Positions 53,522 to 63,892 are shown, counted from the first letter of the stretch. The stretch is DNA of 64,000 nucleotides from Nitrospira_E sp052156535 (GCF_052156535.1 NZ_JBQKUP010000029.1:62001-126000), one strand, 5' to 3'. Program-made: numbers and translations. Notes: generated from the sequence alone by a model not told the origin.

Positions 53522-54073
53522 ATGAACACTTCTCCTCGACCACACGAACGACTGCTAATGGATGGTCAGGAAATGGCCAGGACCTTAACCCGCATTAGTC
53601 ATGAGATTCTTGAGCGGAATAAAGGCATTGAAGGGTTAGCGTTGGTGGGGATACGCACGGGCGGGGTGTTTCTCGCCAAAAGGATTGCCCTCAGAATTCA
53701 GCAGATTGAAAAACGGGACGTGCCTCTTGGAGAGTTGGATATCACATTGTACCGGGATGATCTCTCCATCAGAAAAGATCAGCCGGAAATACGAAAAACG
53801 ACCATTCCGTTTCATATATCCGATGTGAAAATCGTGCTGGTCGATGACGTACTCTTTACCGGACGAACCATTCGTGCGGCCTTGGATGGGTTAATGGATT
53901 TAGGGCGCCCTGCCGAAATTCAACTGGCTGTTCTTGTCGACCGTGGACATCGGCAGCTTCCCATTCGTGCTAATTATGTCGGGAAAAGCATCCCGACTGC
54001 CCGGGAAGAAAACGTCCAGGTCTTTTTTGAGGAATTAGGGCAGGACGATCGAGTCTCCATATTAACACCATGA
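53522..54073 (+). CDS. pyrR: Bifunctional pyr operon attenuator / uracil phosphoribosyltransferase
   Basis: 183 residues. PRPP-binding loop VLVDDVLFTGRTIRAALD and the ALVGIRTGGVFLAKR, DITLYRDDL segments are the PyrR family signature. ATG 53522 is chosen; upstream in-frame codons would start within the terminator. Presence of the RNA site upstream shows that it acts as an RNA-binding regulator here. Confidence 0.93.
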   Translation: MNTSPRPHERLLMDGQEMARTLTRISHEILERNKGIEGLALVGIRTGGVFLAKRIALRIQQIEKRDVPLGELDITLYRDDLSIRKDQPEIRKTTIPFHISDVKIVLVDDVLFTGRTIRAALDGLMDLGRPAEIQLAVLVDRGHRQLPIRANYVGKSIPTAREENVQVFFEELGQDDRVSILTP

Positions 54074-54080
54074 AGTCATT

Positions 54081-55022
54081 ATGGGTCTAGAACGCAAAGA
54101 TTTATTGACCATTGCGGCCTTATCAGCTGACCAAATTCAATTGATTTTAACGACAGCCGAATCCCTGAAAGAAGTCGGAGGGAGGGACATCAAAAAAGTT
54201 CCGGCTCTGCGAGGGAAAACGGTGGTGAATTTATTTTTTGAGCCCAGTACTCGTACTCGAACGTCTTTTGAATTGGCTGCTAAACGATTGAGTGCCGATG
54301 TCATTAATTTTTCGCCTTCGACCAGCAGTATGGTGAAAGGAGAAACCTTAGTCGATACTGCCAGAAATATTGAAGCCATGCAGGCAGATATCATTGTGCT
54401 GCGTCATCCATCACCTGGTGCCGCAGAAAACCTTGCGCGTTCGGTCAGGTCATCGGTGATCAATGCGGGAGATGGGTGGCATGAACATCCCACTCAGGCC
54501 CTCCTGGATGTCTTTACCATAAAAGAGAAAAAAGGACGCGTCTCGGGTTTAGTGGTGGTGATTGTCGGCGATATTGCACATAGCCGCGTGGCGCGCTCGA
54601 ATATTCTGGCTTTGACCAAACTCGGAGCAGAGGTGAGAGTCGTGGCTCCACCAACCATGATTCCCTTCGGTCTTGAACATTTCGGTGTGGAGGTGTTCCA
54701 CGATCTTGATGAGGCATTGATTGGAACGGATGTAATCATCATGCTGCGATTGCAACGTGAACGCTTAGGGCGGGCGTTACTTCCCAGTCTTCGAGAATAT
54801 GCCAAACTGTTTTGTTTAACGACGGAAAGACTCAAGCTCGCCAAACCGGATGCTATTGTGATGCATCCCGGTCCGCTAAACCGGGGCGTGGAAATTTCGC
54901 CGTCGGTCGCGGATAGCAATGTCGCGGTGATTCTGGATCAAGTGACGAATGGCGTCTCTGTGCGAATGGCCCTGATGTATTTATTATCAGGATCTAGTGA
55001 ACGTTCAACCCTTAACGAATAA
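54081..55022 (+). CDS. pyrB: Aspartate carbamoyltransferase catalytic subunit
   Basis: 313 residues; carbamoyl phosphate + Asp to carbamoyl-Asp. FEPSTRTRTSFELAAKRL, RHPSPGAAENLA, HPTQALLDVFTI and MHPGPLNRGVEI are the substrate-binding motifs. Starts 7 bp after pyrR. No pyrI, as in gram-positive-like ATCases with PyrR control. Confidence 0.96.
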   Translation: MGLERKDLLTIAALSADQIQLILTTAESLKEVGGRDIKKVPALRGKTVVNLFFEPSTRTRTSFELAAKRLSADVINFSPSTSSMVKGETLVDTARNIEAMQADIIVLRHPSPGAAENLARSVRSSVINAGDGWHEHPTQALLDVFTIKEKKGRVSGLVVVIVGDIAHSRVARSNILALTKLGAEVRVVAPPTMIPFGLEHFGVEVFHDLDEALIGTDVIIMLRLQRERLGRALLPSLREYAKLFCLTTERLKLAKPDAIVMHPGPLNRGVEISPSVADSNVAVILDQVTNGVSVRMALMYLLSGSSERSTLNE

Positions 55023-55031
55023 TCGGACAAC

Positions 55032-56354
55032 ATGACCAAAAAGACAGGACAGTCTCCCACCTCTTCTCACCTGCTCTGTATTCAAGGTGGAATCGTGATT
55101 GACCCCGGCCACGTGAATGGACGAGCCGATGTGCTTATTCAAGATGGAAACATTCTTGAAGTCGGTTTTCCACTGACGAACCCCCTTTCTCAGGATTCAT
55201 CAGTTACAATTCTTGAGGCCCATGGCTGGATTGTGGCGCCTGGCCTTGTCGATCTGCATTGCCACTTACGGGAACCCGGGTTTGAATACAAAGAAACCAT
55301 CGCGACCGGCGCGGCCTCGGCCGTGGCAGGAGGATTTACGACCATTTGTTGTATGCCGAATACCCAGCCCGTGAATGATAACGCTGCCATCACCAAATTT
55401 ATGCTGGCCCAAGGGCAAGAAGCCGGCAAGGCCAGAGTGTTCCCGATCGGGGCCATCACCAAAAAATCCGAAGGAGAAGAACTTGCCGATATTGGTGAAT
55501 TGGTGGACGCCGGATGTGTGGCCATTTCGGATGATGGGCGCCCCGTGATGAATAGTTTGGTCATGCGAAGGGCGCTGGAGTATGCCAAGGCTTTTGGAAT
55601 TCCTGTTGTGGACCATTGCGAAGACCTGCATTTAACCGATGGCGGATGTATGAACGAGGGTATGGTATCGACTGAACTCGGGATGCCAGGGATCCCCGAT
55701 GCCTCAGAGGAGGTGATGGTGGCTCGAAACCTGGCTCTGGCCGATCTTACCGGGGTTCATGTGCATCTGGCCCATTTGAGCACCGCCCGTTCGGTGGAAC
55801 TGGTCCGTCATGCCAAAGGGCAAGGGTTGCCGGTGAGCGCAGAAGTCTGTCCTCATCACTTTTCCATAACTGAAGAAGCCGTCCGCTGTTATAATTCCAA
55901 TGCCAAAATGAATCCACCACTGCGGACGGATGAAGACGTTCAAGCCCTCAAGCAGGGCTTGGTTGATGGTACTATTGATGCCATTGCCACCGACCATGCT
56001 CCCCATGCCCTCCAAGAAAAACAATTGGAATTTGATACGGCTCCGTTTGGAATTGTAGGGTTTGAGACCGCTCTCCCCTTAACCCTCCGTCTGGTGGATG
56101 AGGGGGTCTTGTCCCTTGAACAGGCGCTTGATAAATTGACCAAATCTCCTGCCCGGCTTTTTCACCTTCCTGTTGGAAGCCTCCAGCCAGGGTCACATGC
56201 CGATATCGTGGTGTTTGATCCTCATGAAGAGTGGGTGGTGGATCCCACTAAATTTTTCTCAAAAAGTCAGAATACGCCATTTGGGGGTTGGACAGTGAAG
56301 GGAAAAGTGAAGATGACCTTGGTTGATGGCAGGATGGTCTATGATGCCCGATAA
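55032..56354 (+). CDS. pyrC: Dihydroorotase, class I
   Basis: 440 residues. Zinc ligands DLHCHLREPGFE, VVDHCED, HLAHLST and catalytic ATDHAPH. Metal-binding residues are all kept, so it is an active enzyme and not the inactive PyrC' form. Downstream of pyrB by 9 bp. Confidence 0.96.
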   Translation: MTKKTGQSPTSSHLLCIQGGIVIDPGHVNGRADVLIQDGNILEVGFPLTNPLSQDSSVTILEAHGWIVAPGLVDLHCHLREPGFEYKETIATGAASAVAGGFTTICCMPNTQPVNDNAAITKFMLAQGQEAGKARVFPIGAITKKSEGEELADIGELVDAGCVAISDDGRPVMNSLVMRRALEYAKAFGIPVVDHCEDLHLTDGGCMNEGMVSTELGMPGIPDASEEVMVARNLALADLTGVHVHLAHLSTARSVELVRHAKGQGLPVSAEVCPHHFSITEEAVRCYNSNAKMNPPLRTDEDVQALKQGLVDGTIDAIATDHAPHALQEKQLEFDTAPFGIVGFETALPLTLRLVDEGVLSLEQALDKLTKSPARLFHLPVGSLQPGSHADIVVFDPHEEWVVDPTKFFSKSQNTPFGGWTVKGKVKMTLVDGRMVYDAR

Positions 56355-56363
56355 TTCAAAAGT

Positions 56364-56894
56364 ATGAAGCGGATTAACTGGGGGGTGGTGGGGTTTCTTT
56401 TTGAACTGTGTGCCTTAATCCTATGGGTGGGCGGGTTAGTCGTCATTATTGCGTTGGTGATTCCTGCCGTTTTTAATTCCTTCGGGATGGAACCGGCTGG
56501 CCGTTTTTTACGGAGAGTGTTTGATGGGTTTGGCTTAATGAATGTCTGGATTTTGATTTTATTGAGTGTGGTGGCCGTGATTCGCTCCCGGGCTTTTGGC
56601 CATAACCCCTCCGAGATGTTTGCCGTGTCTTCCGTGGAATGGTGGCTTCTGGCCGGAATGGCCCTTATGACGTTCAGTATACTGGTGGTTCTGAGTCCCC
56701 AAGCCATTACGTTACAGGAAGAGGCCTTTGAGGCGGTCTCAAAAGAAGACAAAGATACCGCCTACGCAAAATTTTTTCGTCTTCATATGGTTGTACGTGC
56801 CTGCCACTTGGTGAATTTTGGTCTCGCGGCTTCGCTGCTTATTGTCAAAGTACGGAAAGCTCTCTTTTACCACTCCATAGCTTTTCGCTCATAA
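56364..56894 (+). CDS. DUF4149 family membrane protein
   Basis: 176 residues with four membrane helices (FELCALILWVGGLVVIIALVI, GLMNVWILILLSVVAVI, WWLLAGMALMTFSILVVL, HLVNFGLAASLLIV). Helices 1-2 with the G-x-x-FL interhelical region fit DUF4149. Function unknown. It sits inside the pyrimidine operon. Confidence 0.75.
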   Translation: MKRINWGVVGFLFELCALILWVGGLVVIIALVIPAVFNSFGMEPAGRFLRRVFDGFGLMNVWILILLSVVAVIRSRAFGHNPSEMFAVSSVEWWLLAGMALMTFSILVVLSPQAITLQEEAFEAVSKEDKDTAYAKFFRLHMVVRACHLVNFGLAASLLIVKVRKALFYHSIAFRS

Positions 56895-56943
56895 TTACTC
56901 TTGATCGGTACAACGGAAATACGAAGATGAAAAAGGAAAGACC

Positions 56944-58128
56944 ATGAAGCCCGCAGTTCTGGCGTTAGCCGATGGAACCATCTTTCAGGGACAGGCACTC
57001 GGGTTCGAAGGCGAAACCGTAGGAGAAGTGGTATTTAATACGGCCATGACGGGCTATCAAGAAATTTTGACCGACCCTTCCTATAAAGGGCAGATCGTGC
57101 TGATGACCTCAACCCAAATAGGGAATTATGGGGTGACCCCGGAAGACGATGAGTCGCATCGGGTGTGGGCGGAAGGATTTATTGTCCGTGAAGCGGCCAA
57201 GTACCGGAGTAATTGGCGTAGCCGGAAATCTTTTGAAGATTATTTAATTGAGCATCGTATTGTGGCCATTCAAGGGATAGACACGCGAGCACTGACCTGT
57301 CATGTCCGTGATCACGGCTCACAAATGGGAATCATTTCTCATGGAGATTTTGATAACAATGCCCTGCGAAAAAAGGCGAAGGCCGTGCCTTCCCTGGTTG
57401 GACGGGACTTGGTGAAGGAGGTCACCTGTCCGGACGCCTATGAATGGACTGAGAGATCCGTTGTTATGGACCCGGCTAGTGGTGACCCATCCATTTTCAC
57501 TCAAAACACCGCTCAGCCCCCTTTGAAACTGGTAGTCATGGATTTTGGTGTGAAACAGAATATTTTACGAAGTCTTGTGGATCTGGGATGTCAGGTTCGG
57601 GTTGTGCCTGCTTCCACGACCGCGGAAGAAGTCCGTCGCCTTAATCCGGATGGAATTGTGTTATCCAATGGCCCGGGAGATCCCGAAGGGGTGCCCTATG
57701 CGGTAGAAACCGTCAAGCAGCTATTGGGTTGGAAACCACTGTTGGGAATTTGTTTGGGGCATCAGATATTGGGATTATCCCTGGGATTGCACACTCATAA
57801 GCTAACCTTTGGGCATCATGGAGCCAATCATCCAGTCATGGATCTTCGCACCCGAAAAATTGAAATTACCTCGCAAAACCATAATTTTGCTGTTGGCCTT
57901 CCTCACAAGGAAGGCGCGTGTCCGACATTGACGTCTCAACAGTTTGACTCCTGTGTTGGACGAATGGAAATTACGCATCGGAGTGTGAATGATGGGTGTT
58001 GTGAAGGGATGGCGGGCTTAGAGAGTCCCATTCTTTCTATTCAGTATCACCCGGAAGCCTCCCCGGGCCCGCATGATTCTTCGTATGTATTCCGACAATT
58101 TCTGGGAATGATGAAAGGCCGTGGATAA
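56944..58128 (+). CDS. carA: Carbamoyl-phosphate synthase small chain
   Basis: 394 residues; glutaminase subunit. N-terminal GEVVFNTAMTGYQEILTDPSY; class I glutaminase domain with the catalytic Cys in LGICLGHQILGLSLG and His/Glu in YHPEASPGPHD. Stop overlaps the next start (ATAATG). Confidence 0.96.
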   Translation: MKPAVLALADGTIFQGQALGFEGETVGEVVFNTAMTGYQEILTDPSYKGQIVLMTSTQIGNYGVTPEDDESHRVWAEGFIVREAAKYRSNWRSRKSFEDYLIEHRIVAIQGIDTRALTCHVRDHGSQMGIISHGDFDNNALRKKAKAVPSLVGRDLVKEVTCPDAYEWTERSVVMDPASGDPSIFTQNTAQPPLKLVVMDFGVKQNILRSLVDLGCQVRVVPASTTAEEVRRLNPDGIVLSNGPGDPEGVPYAVETVKQLLGWKPLLGICLGHQILGLSLGLHTHKLTFGHHGANHPVMDLRTRKIEITSQNHNFAVGLPHKEGACPTLTSQQFDSCVGRMEITHRSVNDGCCEGMAGLESPILSIQYHPEASPGPHDSSYVFRQFLGMMKGRG

Positions 58129-59090
58129 TGTTGATGACTCGGTGTTATCTGATTCTTTTTCTTTTTATGGTCAGCGGGTGCATCCATATTGATCTTTTCC
58201 CGGGAGGAGGAAAACTCCAGGAAGCCATCATTTCTGGTGAAGGAAAGGATAAGGTGTTGTTGATTGATATCTCGGGCATGCTGACGACAGGCAAAGCATC
58301 GGGTATCTTGGAGGAACCCAGTCTGCCGGCACGGATCAAAGAGGAATTGACCAAAGCCGAAGAGGATGAACATGTCAAAGCTATCCTCCTTCGAATTAAT
58401 ACTCCAGGAGGATCAGTCACGGCCTCAGATTTGGTATATCATGAGCTGAAGGTCTTTAAGAAAAAACGCGCCGTCCCCATTATTGCGGCCATTATGGATT
58501 TGGGCACTTCCGGCGGATATTACATTGCGACGGCCGCCGACCATATTCTTGCACATCCCTCAACCATTACCGGAAGTATCGGGGTCATTATGGTGACCAT
58601 GAATGCAGAAGGATTGTTGGAAAAAGTCGGGGTCCAACCGGCGGCGATTGTGTCGGGTCCTAAAAAATCTATGGGTTCTCCATTCCGGCCAATGGATGAT
58701 GAAGAGCGGGCTATTTTTCAAGGGACCATTGATCATTTGTTTGAGCAATTCCTTTCGGTGGTAAAAGAGGGGAGACCCGGATTAAGCATGGAGCAGATTC
58801 GCACGGTAGCTGACGGACGGATTTTTACGGCTGATATTGCCAAATCCAAGGGTCTTGTGGATAGCATTGGATATTTGGATGAGGCGATTGATTTGGCCAA
58901 AAAGGAGGCCAATTTGGAACAGGCCAAAGTCGTCACGTACACCAGGGGAGGGGGAACTCATCACAATATCTACTCACGGTTTGATCCTCCTCAGATCGGG
59001 TCTATCGGGTTTCCACAGGTGGATTCGCATTCTCTCTTCAACGTATTGACCGGAGGGACACCACAAATGCTGTATATGTGGATGCCGTAA
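58128..59090 (+). CDS. sppA: Signal peptide peptidase SppA-like, lipoprotein
   Basis: 320 residues. Signal with lipobox-like MVSGCIH; S49 domain with the catalytic Ser in DLGTSGGYYIATAAD and Lys in SGPKKSMGSPFRP. Single-domain (short) type. It cleaves signal peptides in the membrane or periplasm. Translationally coupled to carA. Confidence 0.9.
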   Translation: MLMTRCYLILFLFMVSGCIHIDLFPGGGKLQEAIISGEGKDKVLLIDISGMLTTGKASGILEEPSLPARIKEELTKAEEDEHVKAILLRINTPGGSVTASDLVYHELKVFKKKRAVPIIAAIMDLGTSGGYYIATAADHILAHPSTITGSIGVIMVTMNAEGLLEKVGVQPAAIVSGPKKSMGSPFRPMDDEERAIFQGTIDHLFEQFLSVVKEGRPGLSMEQIRTVADGRIFTADIAKSKGLVDSIGYLDEAIDLAKKEANLEQAKVVTYTRGGGTHHNIYSRFDPPQIGSIGFPQVDSHSLFNVLTGGTPQMLYMWMP

Positions 59091-59125
59091 AATCGATATT
59101 GTTCTGATGTAAAAATGTTGTTCCC

Positions 59126-60022
59126 ATGACCAACGATTCACCAGGTTCTGCAAAGGCATTCCAATGGCTCTTGGCCGGTGCGGTATGTGCCATTCTATTG
59201 CTAAGTTCAGCATGTCAAAAGGCTCCGGGGACGGCTAGAGATCAATTAATTTATATTTCGGAAGAAAAGGAAATTGCCCTGGGACTTGCGGCATTTCGCG
59301 AGGTTTTAAAGTCGGCACCCTTAAGTAGGGATCCGGAAGTCGCGTTAATGGTGAATCGTGTGGGGCAACGCATTGCCAAGGCAGCCCAAAAACCTGAATA
59401 TGTCTGGGAATTCGCCGTCATTCAGGATGATGATCAAGTGAATGCCTTTGCATTGCCTGGTGGCAAAGTGGCGGTGTTTACCGGCATTTTAAAATACACA
59501 AAAACAGAAGGCGGGTTGGCAACGGTCATGGCACATGAAGTTGCCCATGCGTTGCAACGGCATGGAGCCGAGCGATACAGTCGCGGAATTTTGGAACAAA
59601 TTGGTCAACTTGGTGCTTTGGCTGGAGCCGCCGCCGGTGGCGTCGACCCTGGCTTGGCTATTGGGGCCATGAGCGCCTATGGAGTAGGGGTGGCCCTTCC
59701 CAATTCCCGTGACCAGGAAACCGAAGCTGATTTTATCGGGCTGCAATTGATGGCCAAGGCCGGCTACGATCCGAGGGAAGCGGTGCCGTTTTGGGAACGT
59801 ATGAGTGGATGTCCGAGAAAAATGATAGGAAAATTTTGTTTTCGCAGTCAAAATGCGATTCCAGAATTTCTGTCCACTCATCCTTCGGATGTGACCCGAA
59901 TTAATCAAATTGAAGCCTGGATTCCCCAAGCACTAAAATTTTATCATCCCGAGACATCACCTCCCGAATCACCTGAATCTCCTACTAAAAAACTGATGTC
60001 TGGACCGGTTTCAACATCCTGA
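59126..60022 (+). CDS. M48-family metallopeptidase, lipoprotein
   Basis: 298 residues. Lipobox LSSACQK, zinc site HEVAHALQRHG, third ligand in DQETEADFIGLQL, and final THPSDVTRI. Related to LoiP/YcaL. Differs from the first M48 (5.0 kb) by having a lipobox and no long linker. It starts 36 bp after sppA and ends 10 bp before carB. Confidence 0.9.
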   Translation: MTNDSPGSAKAFQWLLAGAVCAILLLSSACQKAPGTARDQLIYISEEKEIALGLAAFREVLKSAPLSRDPEVALMVNRVGQRIAKAAQKPEYVWEFAVIQDDDQVNAFALPGGKVAVFTGILKYTKTEGGLATVMAHEVAHALQRHGAERYSRGILEQIGQLGALAGAAAGGVDPGLAIGAMSAYGVGVALPNSRDQETEADFIGLQLMAKAGYDPREAVPFWERMSGCPRKMIGKFCFRSQNAIPEFLSTHPSDVTRINQIEAWIPQALKFYHPETSPPESPESPTKKLMSGPVSTS

Positions 60023-60031
60023 GAGCCCATC

Positions 60032-63000
60032 ATGCCACGAAGAAACGACATTCATCGAATTTTATTAATCGGCTCTGGACCGATTGTTATTGGGCAAGGC
60101 TGTGAGTTTGATTATTCTGGAACGCAAGCCTGCAGGGCTCTGAAGGAGGAGGGCTTTGAAGTCATCCTCGTTAACAGTAATCCTGCCACTATTATGACCG
60201 ACCCGGATCTCGCGGACCGGACCTATGTGGAGCCGATCACGGTCGAAGTCGTGGAAGCAATTCTAGAGCGAGAGCGCCCTGATGCCCTGCTTCCCACCAT
60301 GGGCGGTCAGACTGCTCTGAATATCACTGTGGAATTAGTGAAACGGGGTATTCTGGAAAAGTACGGAGTCCAACTTATCGGAGCTTCCTATGAGTCGATC
60401 CAAAAAGCGGAAGATCGGGGCTTGTTCAAACAGGCGATGACACGTATTGGATTAAATGTGGCGGCAAGCGGATCATTTCGCTCAAGAGAAGAAGCCCTAC
60501 GGCTTCTTGAAACAATAGGATTTCCCGCTATCGTCCGTCCATCATTCACTCTGGGAGGAGCAGGGGGCAATATCGCCTATAATCGTGAAGAGTTTGATAC
60601 GTATATTGATTGGGCTCTTGTGACCAGTCCTGTTGGACAGGCCTTGCTTGAACAATCGCTTCTGGGATGGAAGGAATATGAATTAGAAGTGATGCGGGAC
60701 TCTAAAGACAATGTGGTCATTGTCTGCCCCATCGAAAATTTCGATCCAATGGGTGTGCATACCGGGGACAGTATCACCGTGGCCCCTGCCATGACCTTAT
60801 CTGATAAAGAGTATCAGCATATGCGAGACGCGGCCATCCGCATCATTCGAGAAATCGGTGTGGATACCGGCGGGGCCAATATTCAATTTTCTTTGAATCC
60901 GGACAACGGAGCATTGATGGTTATCGAAATGAATCCTCGCGTATCGAGGAGTTCCGCTTTGGCCTCAAAGGCAACCGGGTTTCCGATAGCCAAGATCGCT
61001 GCGAAGTTGGCCGTCGGGTATACCCTTGATGAGATTCCTAACGATATTACACAAGTGACAAAAGCCTGTTTTGAACCGACCATCGACTATGTGGTCGTGA
61101 AAATTCCACGGTTTACATTTGAGAAATTTGATGGTGTTGATCGGGTGCTGACAACCCATATGAAATCCGTGGGAGAAGCCATGGCACTCGGATCAACCTT
61201 CAAAGAAGCTTTGCAGAAGGCTATTCGTTCCCTTGAAACAGACCGGTATGGGTTGATGTCGTTACATGGCCTGAATGGGAAAAAAGACTCTGCCGGCTCG
61301 GCTCATCCGTTGTATGAGCGTCTTCAATCTCAGGTTCGAATCCCGACCGCTGATCGCCTTTGGTTTCTGGCTGATGCCTTCCGAATCGGAATGTCGGTAG
61401 AGGAACTGTATCATCTGTCGCGTGTTGACCCCTGGTTTTTGCATGAGATTGAAGAACTCGTAGAATTTGAGGCGGAATGGGTTCGTAGAAATAAGGCGGA
61501 AGTTGGGATTGATCGTTCACACGACACCCGCAAAGGATGCCCAGATTCCCTGGTGGCTCTCCTGGAACACGCAAAAGGTCTTGGATTTTCAGATCACCGC
61601 CTCGGTCAACTCATCGGGAGAGAGGAAGATACCATTCGTCAATGGCGACAGGTCAGGGGATCTGGCTATGGCACAGTGTTTAAAAGAGTGGATACCTGTG
61701 GCGCAGAGTTTGAGGCGCATACGCCCTATCTCTATTCAACGTCGGGGTTATCCTGTGAATCCCGCCCTACTCAAAAAAGAAAAATTATGATTTTAGGCGG
61801 AGGGCCGAACCGCATTGGGCAGGGCATTGAATTTGATTATTGTTGTGTGCATGCCGCAATGGCCCTTAAAGAAGAAGGCATTGAAACGATTATGGTCAAT
61901 TGTAATCCGGAAACCGTCAGTACGGATTATGATATTTCCGATCGCTTGTATTTTGAACCGTTGACCAAAGAAGAGGTCTTGCGAATTATCCTGACTGAAC
62001 GACCGGACGGAGTCGTGGTGCAATTCGGTGGACAAACACCTCTCAAGCTTGCCGTCCCCTTAGAACAGGAAGGGGTCAGAATTCTGGGGACACAACCTGA
62101 TGCCATTGACCGTGCGGAAGATCGAAAACGATTCAGTGATTTGTTAATGGAATTGAATCTCCTGCAGCCGCAAAACGGTACCGCACGGTCCTCACATGAA
62201 GCTCATATTATAGCCGTCAACATTGGTTATCCAGTGATGGTCCGCCCATCGTATGTGTTGGGGGGGCGGGCCATGCAAATCGTGTATGATGCCGACGCAT
62301 TAGATGAATACCTTCAGAGACACGAGATGGATTTGGGAAGACATCCCTTGTTAATTGATGATTACCTTGAAGACGCCATAGAAGTTGATGTGGATGCCAT
62401 CGCAGATGGGACAGACGTCGTGGTGGCTGCCATCATGGAACATGTCGAGATGGCAGGCATTCATTCAGGAGATTCGGCTTGTTCATTACCTGCCCATTCT
62501 CTTAATGCCGATATTCTGAAGACCATCACGCACCAAACCATACTTCTTGCCAAGGAATTACACGTGGTGGGTCTGATGAATATTCAATATGCGGTCAAGG
62601 ATGGGTCGGTGTATATCTTGGAGGTCAATCCTCGCGCTTCCCGCACGGTCCCTTTTGTCAGTAAGGCCATCGGTGTACCTTTGGCCAAACATGCGATGAA
62701 AGTCATGGCAGGGCGAACCCTGAAAGACTTAGGCTTTACGCAGTGCCCACTTTTCCCCCACATTGCCATTAAAGAGGCCGTCTTTCCATTTACCAAACTT
62801 GGCGTCGCCGATGTATTGTTGGGGCCCGAGATGCGTTCGACCGGCGAAGTCATGGGGATTGATCGAAGTTTCGGTTGGGCGTTTGCCAAATCACAGGCCG
62901 CATCGGGAATGCCATTGCCTTTGGCGGGGACTGCCCTTCTCAGCGTGAAAGATGGAGATAAACCCGCGACGCTTGCTATTGCACAGCGACTGTCGCAGCT

Positions 63001-63334
63001 AGGATTTTCATTGAATGCCACGAAAGGGACGGCGGCCTTTTTGCGGACACATGGGATCAACGTGGTTACGGTGAATAAAATCAATGAGGCTCGGCCCCAT
63101 ATCGAAGATCTACTCAAAAATAAAGAGCTGTCATTAGTTGTAAATACGGTGGGAGGTGCCTCTTCACAGGATGATTCCGCGCCGATACGCAGGGCGTCCG
63201 TCTTCGGCGGAATTCCTTATTTTACGACCATTCAGGCAGCGCAAGCCGCCATCTCAGGAATAGAGGCGATGAAGAAAACATCCATGGAGGTTCGCTGTCT
63301 GCAGGAATATCATTCTGCGATGCCAGGCAGGTAA
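60032..63334 (+). CDS. carB: Carbamoyl-phosphate synthase large chain
   Basis: 1100 residues; makes carbamoyl phosphate for pyrimidines and arginine (also needed by HypF). Two ATP-grasp halves: IGSGPIVIGQGCEFDYSGTQ and GGGPNRIGQGIEFDYCC, PSFTLGGAGG and PSYVLGGRAM; MNPRVSRSS and NPRASRTVP. C-terminal MGS-like allosteric domain from about 960. Full length. Confidence 0.97.
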   Translation: MPRRNDIHRILLIGSGPIVIGQGCEFDYSGTQACRALKEEGFEVILVNSNPATIMTDPDLADRTYVEPITVEVVEAILERERPDALLPTMGGQTALNITVELVKRGILEKYGVQLIGASYESIQKAEDRGLFKQAMTRIGLNVAASGSFRSREEALRLLETIGFPAIVRPSFTLGGAGGNIAYNREEFDTYIDWALVTSPVGQALLEQSLLGWKEYELEVMRDSKDNVVIVCPIENFDPMGVHTGDSITVAPAMTLSDKEYQHMRDAAIRIIREIGVDTGGANIQFSLNPDNGALMVIEMNPRVSRSSALASKATGFPIAKIAAKLAVGYTLDEIPNDITQVTKACFEPTIDYVVVKIPRFTFEKFDGVDRVLTTHMKSVGEAMALGSTFKEALQKAIRSLETDRYGLMSLHGLNGKKDSAGSAHPLYERLQSQVRIPTADRLWFLADAFRIGMSVEELYHLSRVDPWFLHEIEELVEFEAEWVRRNKAEVGIDRSHDTRKGCPDSLVALLEHAKGLGFSDHRLGQLIGREEDTIRQWRQVRGSGYGTVFKRVDTCGAEFEAHTPYLYSTSGLSCESRPTQKRKIMILGGGPNRIGQGIEFDYCCVHAAMALKEEGIETIMVNCNPETVSTDYDISDRLYFEPLTKEEVLRIILTERPDGVVVQFGGQTPLKLAVPLEQEGVRILGTQPDAIDRAEDRKRFSDLLMELNLLQPQNGTARSSHEAHIIAVNIGYPVMVRPSYVLGGRAMQIVYDADALDEYLQRHEMDLGRHPLLIDDYLEDAIEVDVDAIADGTDVVVAAIMEHVEMAGIHSGDSACSLPAHSLNADILKTITHQTILLAKELHVVGLMNIQYAVKDGSVYILEVNPRASRTVPFVSKAIGVPLAKHAMKVMAGRTLKDLGFTQCPLFPHIAIKEAVFPFTKLGVADVLLGPEMRSTGEVMGIDRSFGWAFAKSQAASGMPLPLAGTALLSVKDGDKPATLAIAQRLSQLGFSLNATKGTAAFLRTHGINVVTVNKINEARPHIEDLLKNKELSLVVNTVGGASSQDDSAPIRRASVFGGIPYFTTIQAAQAAISGIEAMKKTSMEVRCLQEYHSAMPGR

Positions 63335-63409
63335 GCCTAAGTGGACGTGACGCGATGTTGGATGATTGACATCCGATTTCCATGATTTAGAGAGGGGGAG
63401 TGAGGTTTC

Positions 63410-63892
63410 ATGAAAATTCCTATGACCAAAAAAGGGTATGAGGCACTGCAAGCAGAACTGGCCAGGCTGCGGCGGGAAGATCGCCCTAAAAACATTCAAG
63501 CTATCACCGAAGCTCGTGAACATGGTGATCTCAAGGAAAATGCCGAATATAAAGCCGCCAAGGAGCAACAACAATTTATTGATACACGGATGTCTGAGCT
63601 TGAGCATAAACTTAGTATTGCTCAAGTGGTGGAAATTTCGCCAGGCCAGAGTGACACAGTGGTGTTTGGGGCCACCGTCACCATTTTAAGTTTAGAGTCA
63701 CAAGAAGAAAAACGCTATACCTTGGTGGGGCAAGAAGAGGCCGATATCAAAAATGGTTCGATTTCGGTTCAATCGCCTATTGGGCGTGCACTGATCGGAC
63801 ATCGAGTCGGGGATATTGTTGAAGTGCATCGACCCGCAGGAGTTATTGAATATCAAATCCAGTCCATTTGTTTTGAGGAGCTACAATCATGA
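63410..63892 (+). CDS. greA: Transcription elongation factor GreA
   Basis: 160 residues. N-terminal coiled coil with the tip DxxE in EAREHGDLKENAEYKAAKEQ and C-terminal GreA_C domain (SPIGRALIGHRVGDIVEVHRPAG). Rescues backtracked RNA polymerase by RNA cleavage. GAGGGGGAG before the start. Confidence 0.95.
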   Translation: MKIPMTKKGYEALQAELARLRREDRPKNIQAITEAREHGDLKENAEYKAAKEQQQFIDTRMSELEHKLSIAQVVEISPGQSDTVVFGATVTILSLESQEEKRYTLVGQEEADIKNGSISVQSPIGRALIGHRVGDIVEVHRPAGVIEYQIQSICFEELQS

